Positions 60,457 to 64,000 of a stretch of DNA of 64,000 nt are shown in pieces (the first letter of the stretch is position 1; every line of letters begins with the position of its first letter). The position numbers and the translations under genes were made by a program. This stretch comes from Imbricaverruca yamaguchii (lineage: Eukaryota; Arthropoda; Thecostraca; Neoverrucidae): positions 552,001 to 616,000 of the forward strand of contig JAOTOL010001503.1 in assembly GCA_034440575.1 (NCBI GenBank), in the 5' to 3' direction. The notes beneath the pieces were generated by a model, which saw nothing but the letters and a program-made list of their open reading frames with translations, did not search any database and had not been told where the DNA came from.

Positions 60457-63400
60457 TGACATCGTAGTTTTACAGTGGAACTGTACGGGAATCAAATCCA
60501 GCTTCAATGACCTTCATTATCTCTTAAGTTCCCGCACGCCGTTGGTTGTATGCATTCAGGAAACGAAACTGGCTCCAGGTGCTCCGTTCCAACTTAGAAA
60601 TTACACTGTTGTGCCACTGTTTACGAAAAGATGTGCCGTCTAGCACTGTGTCACATGGCGGTGTACTCATTGCTGTGCAGAAATCTGTCCCATTCACACA
60701 TGTCTCCATATGCAGCTTGTACCTACCACCGGGCGGACTGTTTGCACTTTCCGATATTTCTCAAACTGTGGCTCCACTCACACCTCCGGTGATGCTGTGT
60801 GGCGATTTTAATGCGCACCACTCACTTTGGGGCTCAGCCACAATTACTAGCCGTGGATTTGCAATGAAACTTTTTATCAGCGATTTCCCTTTATGCATTC
60901 TTAACATGGGAACACCAACACATTACATTACCGACCGGACAGGCGTCCGTGCTGGACCTTACTCTCTGTAGTCCAGAAATTGCACCTGTCTTGGAAAGGT
61001 CGGTGGATAGTGATCCGTATAACAGCGACCACTTTCCTGTTTACTCTCATTTCGTTAATCGAGCTTCGGTTGCCCGACGAACTTCAAAGTGACTATTTTA
61101 CCGAGCTGACTGGGAAGCTTTCCAAACTGACCTCGGCCACTCCGATGAATCAGCCATCTCCGTGGAAACATTCCCTTCGGCAACTGTGCAGAGTGACCAG
61201 CGGCACGTCCCTCGATCATCTGGAACGTCAATTCGAGTACCAGTCCCATGGTGGTCTGATAAGTGTCTGGAGGCTATCCGTGCTAGGAAGAAGGCATTCC
61301 GTATATTTAATAGCAATTGCTGCGCCTACAATTTAATAGCTTTTCGCAAAACACGAGCACTCGCCCGACGCATTATTGCCGAGGCGAAACGAAATTCGTG
61401 GAAATCCTACGTAAGCACTTTAAATCGTACCACGTCACTGTCTGCTGTGTGGTCCCGCATAAAGCGTTTCTCTGGAAAACACGCCCAGTTCCTCTCCCGG
61501 TCTTGCACATGGCAGGATAGGACATCATGGACCCGGAAGAAGTGGCTGATAAGATAGACTGTGCTTTGTTCGCACGCTCGGAAGAACACATATAACGAGC
61601 AATTTTTTGGACACAAGGATCGGTGCGAGGCAAGCCATGTTTATTTTTCCACCACAGACGTCCTCCAGTACAACATACCATTCTCCATTACCGAATTAAC
61701 CGCAGCAATCAGCACACTCAAGAGCGTGGCAGAGGGTCCCGACACTATGCATAATGATATGATAAAAAGTCCACCAGCTGCTGCTTCAGAAGCACTTTTT
61801 GAAGTCCTAAATGCAATGTGGGCATCGGGCACATTTCCACCCTCATGGTGGGAAGCAATTGTGCCCATACGAAAACCAAATAAATCTGGCACTGATCCAC
61901 TGCATTGCCGTCCAATCTCACTGACCTGCTCCCTGTGTAAACTGTTCGAAAAAGTGGTGAATGTACGATTGGTGTGGTTTTTAGAACATAACGATCTCCT
62001 TACTGTTATACAGAGTGGGTTCCGAAAACACCATAGCACACTTGACAACATTTTAACACTCGGCTCCGTTGTGCGCTCTGGTCTTTATGAAATGCCACCA
62101 CACAGAAGCAATATTTTTTGGCATTGACGGCGCATATGACACGGCGTGGCGTCACGGTATCCCGATGAAGCTATACAATATGGGAATTAGAGGTCCCATG
62201 GGTGTCTTCTTGTCCAATGTTCTATCTTCCAGAACGTTTCGCGTTAGAATAGGATACTCCTTATCTGGCACATTTTCACAAGTTAACGGAGTCCCGCAGG
62301 GGAGCGTACTGAGCGTAGCATTGTTTGCAATTTAAATAAATGATGTGGTTACCTTGCTGCTGACTTCCGTAGAGAGAGCGCTTTTCGTGGATGATTTCGC
62401 CATATGGTCCTCATCACGCTCTGTGCACACGGTTGACAGACAACTCCAGATGGCTGTTCGGAAAGTGCAGGATTGGTGCAACAAAACCGGTTTCGTTATG
62501 TCTACGTCAAAAACCACCGCTATCCACTTCTGTCGCAAACGCTCTTGTACTGACCCCGTAATTATGCTCAATGGACGCCATATACCATTCAAGCCAACTA
62601 CCAAGTTTCTGGGTGTGTGGATGGATCGCCGACTGACATACACCACCAACATCAACGATATTGCACAGAAATGTACAAAGCGACTACAGGTAATGCGTAC
62701 AGTCTCTAGATGTTCGTATGGAGCAGATATTCGTGGATTACCGTTTTCCACTCGTATGTCCACGATTCTTCGAGAATGTAATATCCGGCCGCGTTCCATA
62801 GCACGTGCAATCACGTCGAGCACTCCCCCTTGGCATGTTGTGGCAGTGAAGACTGACATGACTCTAACCTGCACAAAGAAGGGGCAGGTAAGCCCGGAGG
62901 AACTCCGGATGTTAGCATTGGAAAAAATACACGAGTATCACGACTTTTCGCGCATTTGCACAGACGGTTCAAAGCCGGTCTTTGGTGTCGGGTGTGCTTA
63001 CGTAAGGAGACAAGGTGTTCGATCTTTCTGTTTACCGACGCAAATCTCCATTTTTACTGTCGAACTGTATGCCATTCTGCAAGCCCTCAATTTTATACAG
63101 AAGGACCGGTCCACGAAGCATGTGGTTTTCATAGACTCTGAGCAGTCTCCAGGCACTGAACATCTTTAACCAGGATAACCGACTTGTTTGGAGGATTATC
63201 AAAGTAGTGAAATCCTTATACGACATCGGAAGAAATATCGTATTGTGCTGGATTCCTAGCCATGTTAGGCTCGCGGGAAACGAAGCTGCCGACATAACCG
63301 CCAAATACGCCATTAGCAATGGCCGTGTGGTCAATCTACGGCTTCCTCCAATAGATATATGCCCTACTATATTGTCAAGTATACGGTCAGAATGGCAACG

Positions 63401-63827
63401 AACCTGGAATTCGAAGTGTAGTAAGCTCAAGGTATTAAAACCGACACTCGGCAAGTGGCTATCCTCTCATCTCACCCGATGCGCCCTAAAACTACAATCA
63501 CACACACTCTCATCTCACCGAACTAAACGCCGGGAAGAAGTAATGCTCTGCCGATTGAGAATAGGCCATACCTTTGCAACACACAGCTATATGCTTACCG
63601 GTGATGACCGACCTCTATGTTCGCGCTGCTCCAACCCGCTTACTGCGTACCATGTTTTAGTAGGCTGTACTCTGCTAGAACCTCTACGACGCCAGGTTTT
63701 AGGACGGCTGAACGCCAACTCTTCTTTATGTATCCTAATAGGGAACGACTCTGAAGTCGTGGCGTCTGGCAATATTTTTATCTTCATTCAACAAGCTCGC
63801 CTTGAGGTGATATACCCCCACCCGTGA
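60457..63827 (+). pseudogene. LINE ORF2, copy 3, multiply broken with internal deletion
   Basis: It begins VVLQWNCTGIKSS, again with no ATG. The endonuclease (CIQETKLAP, LCGDFNAHHSLWGS) is frameshifted near 60960-61090. RT motifs HCRPISLTC, GIDGAYDTAW, GVPQGSVLS and FVDDFAIW survive in several frames (61561-62500), with a TAA at ~62333. Between SYGAD (~62725) and the RMSTILREC segment about 120 residues are missing compared with copy 1. RNase H (CTDGSK near 62958, IDSEQS, NEAADITAK near 63280) and a terminal CSRCSNPLTAYHVLVGC follow. A 30-bp micro-insertion lies at 63477-63506. Confidence 0.87.
63477..63506 (+). mobile_element. Micro-insertion: LINE 3' end (30 bp)
   Basis: CGATGCGCCCTAAAACTACA plus ATCACACACA matches the last bases of LINE copies 1 and 2. 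The flanks are perfect 13-bp copies of CTCTCATCTCACC at 63464-63476 and 63507-63519. It lies within ORF2 of copy 3. Confidence 0.85.
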
Positions 63828-63945
63828 ATATCGATAAGCTATGATAGCAGCACCGTAGATTGATTACGATTTAGTTATGGGTGCAAAATGACCCCAGATG
63901 TCGACGCGCCCCTAAACTCCAATCCACCACCACCACCGGAAACAT

Positions 63946-64000
63946 TCAGCCTATCAGTGGATATTCCAGAGAACATCAAGAACATGTAACAAGGACATCG
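63946..64000 (+). pseudogene. Older LINE ORF2 relic, right part
   Basis: Sequence after the TSD appears to continue the relic interrupted at 57824 (about 55 bases before the window ends). Little can be read from it alone. Confidence 0.5.

Larger units (their letters stand above)
57836..63934 (+). mobile_element. I-clade-like LINE copy 3, nested and decayed
   Basis: A complete but heavily mutated relative of the 34020 element, from a related but distinct subfamily. It has the 5' hairpin, ORF1, ORF2, a 3' hairpin (GGGTGC/GCGCCC stem) and an (ACC)n tail. It is flanked by ACCGGAATCAT (57825-57835) and ACCGGAAACAT (63935-63945), an 11-bp target duplication with one mismatch. Confidence 0.88.

Overview
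The window looks like gene-poor, repeat-dense DNA from an animal nuclear genome. Nearly every recognisable coding stretch belongs to a transposable element: I-clade-like LINEs with an RNase H domain, P-element/THAP9-like transposase pieces, a long-TIR DNA transposon with an intron-bearing transposase, a CR1-type LINE tail and several tRNA-derived SINE-like units. The mix fits an arthropod, and a chelicerate such as a tick seems plausible, but that is inference. I found no convincing host protein-coding gene, no rRNA, no CRISPR array and no bacterial-style operon.

Layout. (1) Positions 1-12211 form the left arm of a very large inverted duplication; the right arm starts at 22538 and runs past 30531. 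The arms are separated by about 10.3 kb of AT-rich spacer (12212-22537) holding SINE-like units, a CR1 tail, a P-like transposase relic and an (AT)n tract. (2) Beyond the right arm lies a direct tandem duplication: unit A (28031-32951) and unit B (32958-44507). They differ almost exactly by one 6.3 kb LINE plus its target-site duplication and one extra 317-bp satellite repeat. The same LINE sits at the same site in the left arm (1454-7758, minus) and in unit B (34020-40317, plus), whereas unit A keeps the empty site (29081-29092). (3) 24935-28647 is a DNA transposon with roughly 440-bp terminal inverted repeats; its left-arm copy has lost 2.45 kb. (4) 44508-48344 is mostly unrecognised. (5) 48345-57000 is a nest of direct and inverted copies of a non-coding, transposon-like repeat, with CAGTG-type ends and a recurring GTACTCCA motif. 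(6) 57478-64000 is a decayed LINE (57836-63934) nested inside an older LINE relic, with an 11-bp target-site duplication.

The most unusual pattern is a set of extremely short insertions (30-62 bp). Each carries only the 3' end of an I-clade-like LINE (a hairpin core plus a short repeat tail, or the tail part alone), and most are flanked by 8-13 bp direct repeats: 10155-10194, 10206-10267, 11785-11843 (duplicated at 22906-22964), 13887-13939, 57395-57453 and 63477-63506. They look like target-primed reverse transcription products that stopped almost immediately.

How the parts work together: an autonomous LINE encodes ORF1 (CCHC gag-like) and ORF2 (endonuclease, reverse transcriptase, RNase H, terminal CCHC). 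Its 3' hairpin is probably the recognition element for its reverse transcriptase, and the micro-insertions and full-length copies share it. All full-length copies here are broken. Many of the breaks are homopolymer indels, so some could be sequencing errors; false duplication of haplotypes in the assembly is a real alternative for part of the large-scale structure.
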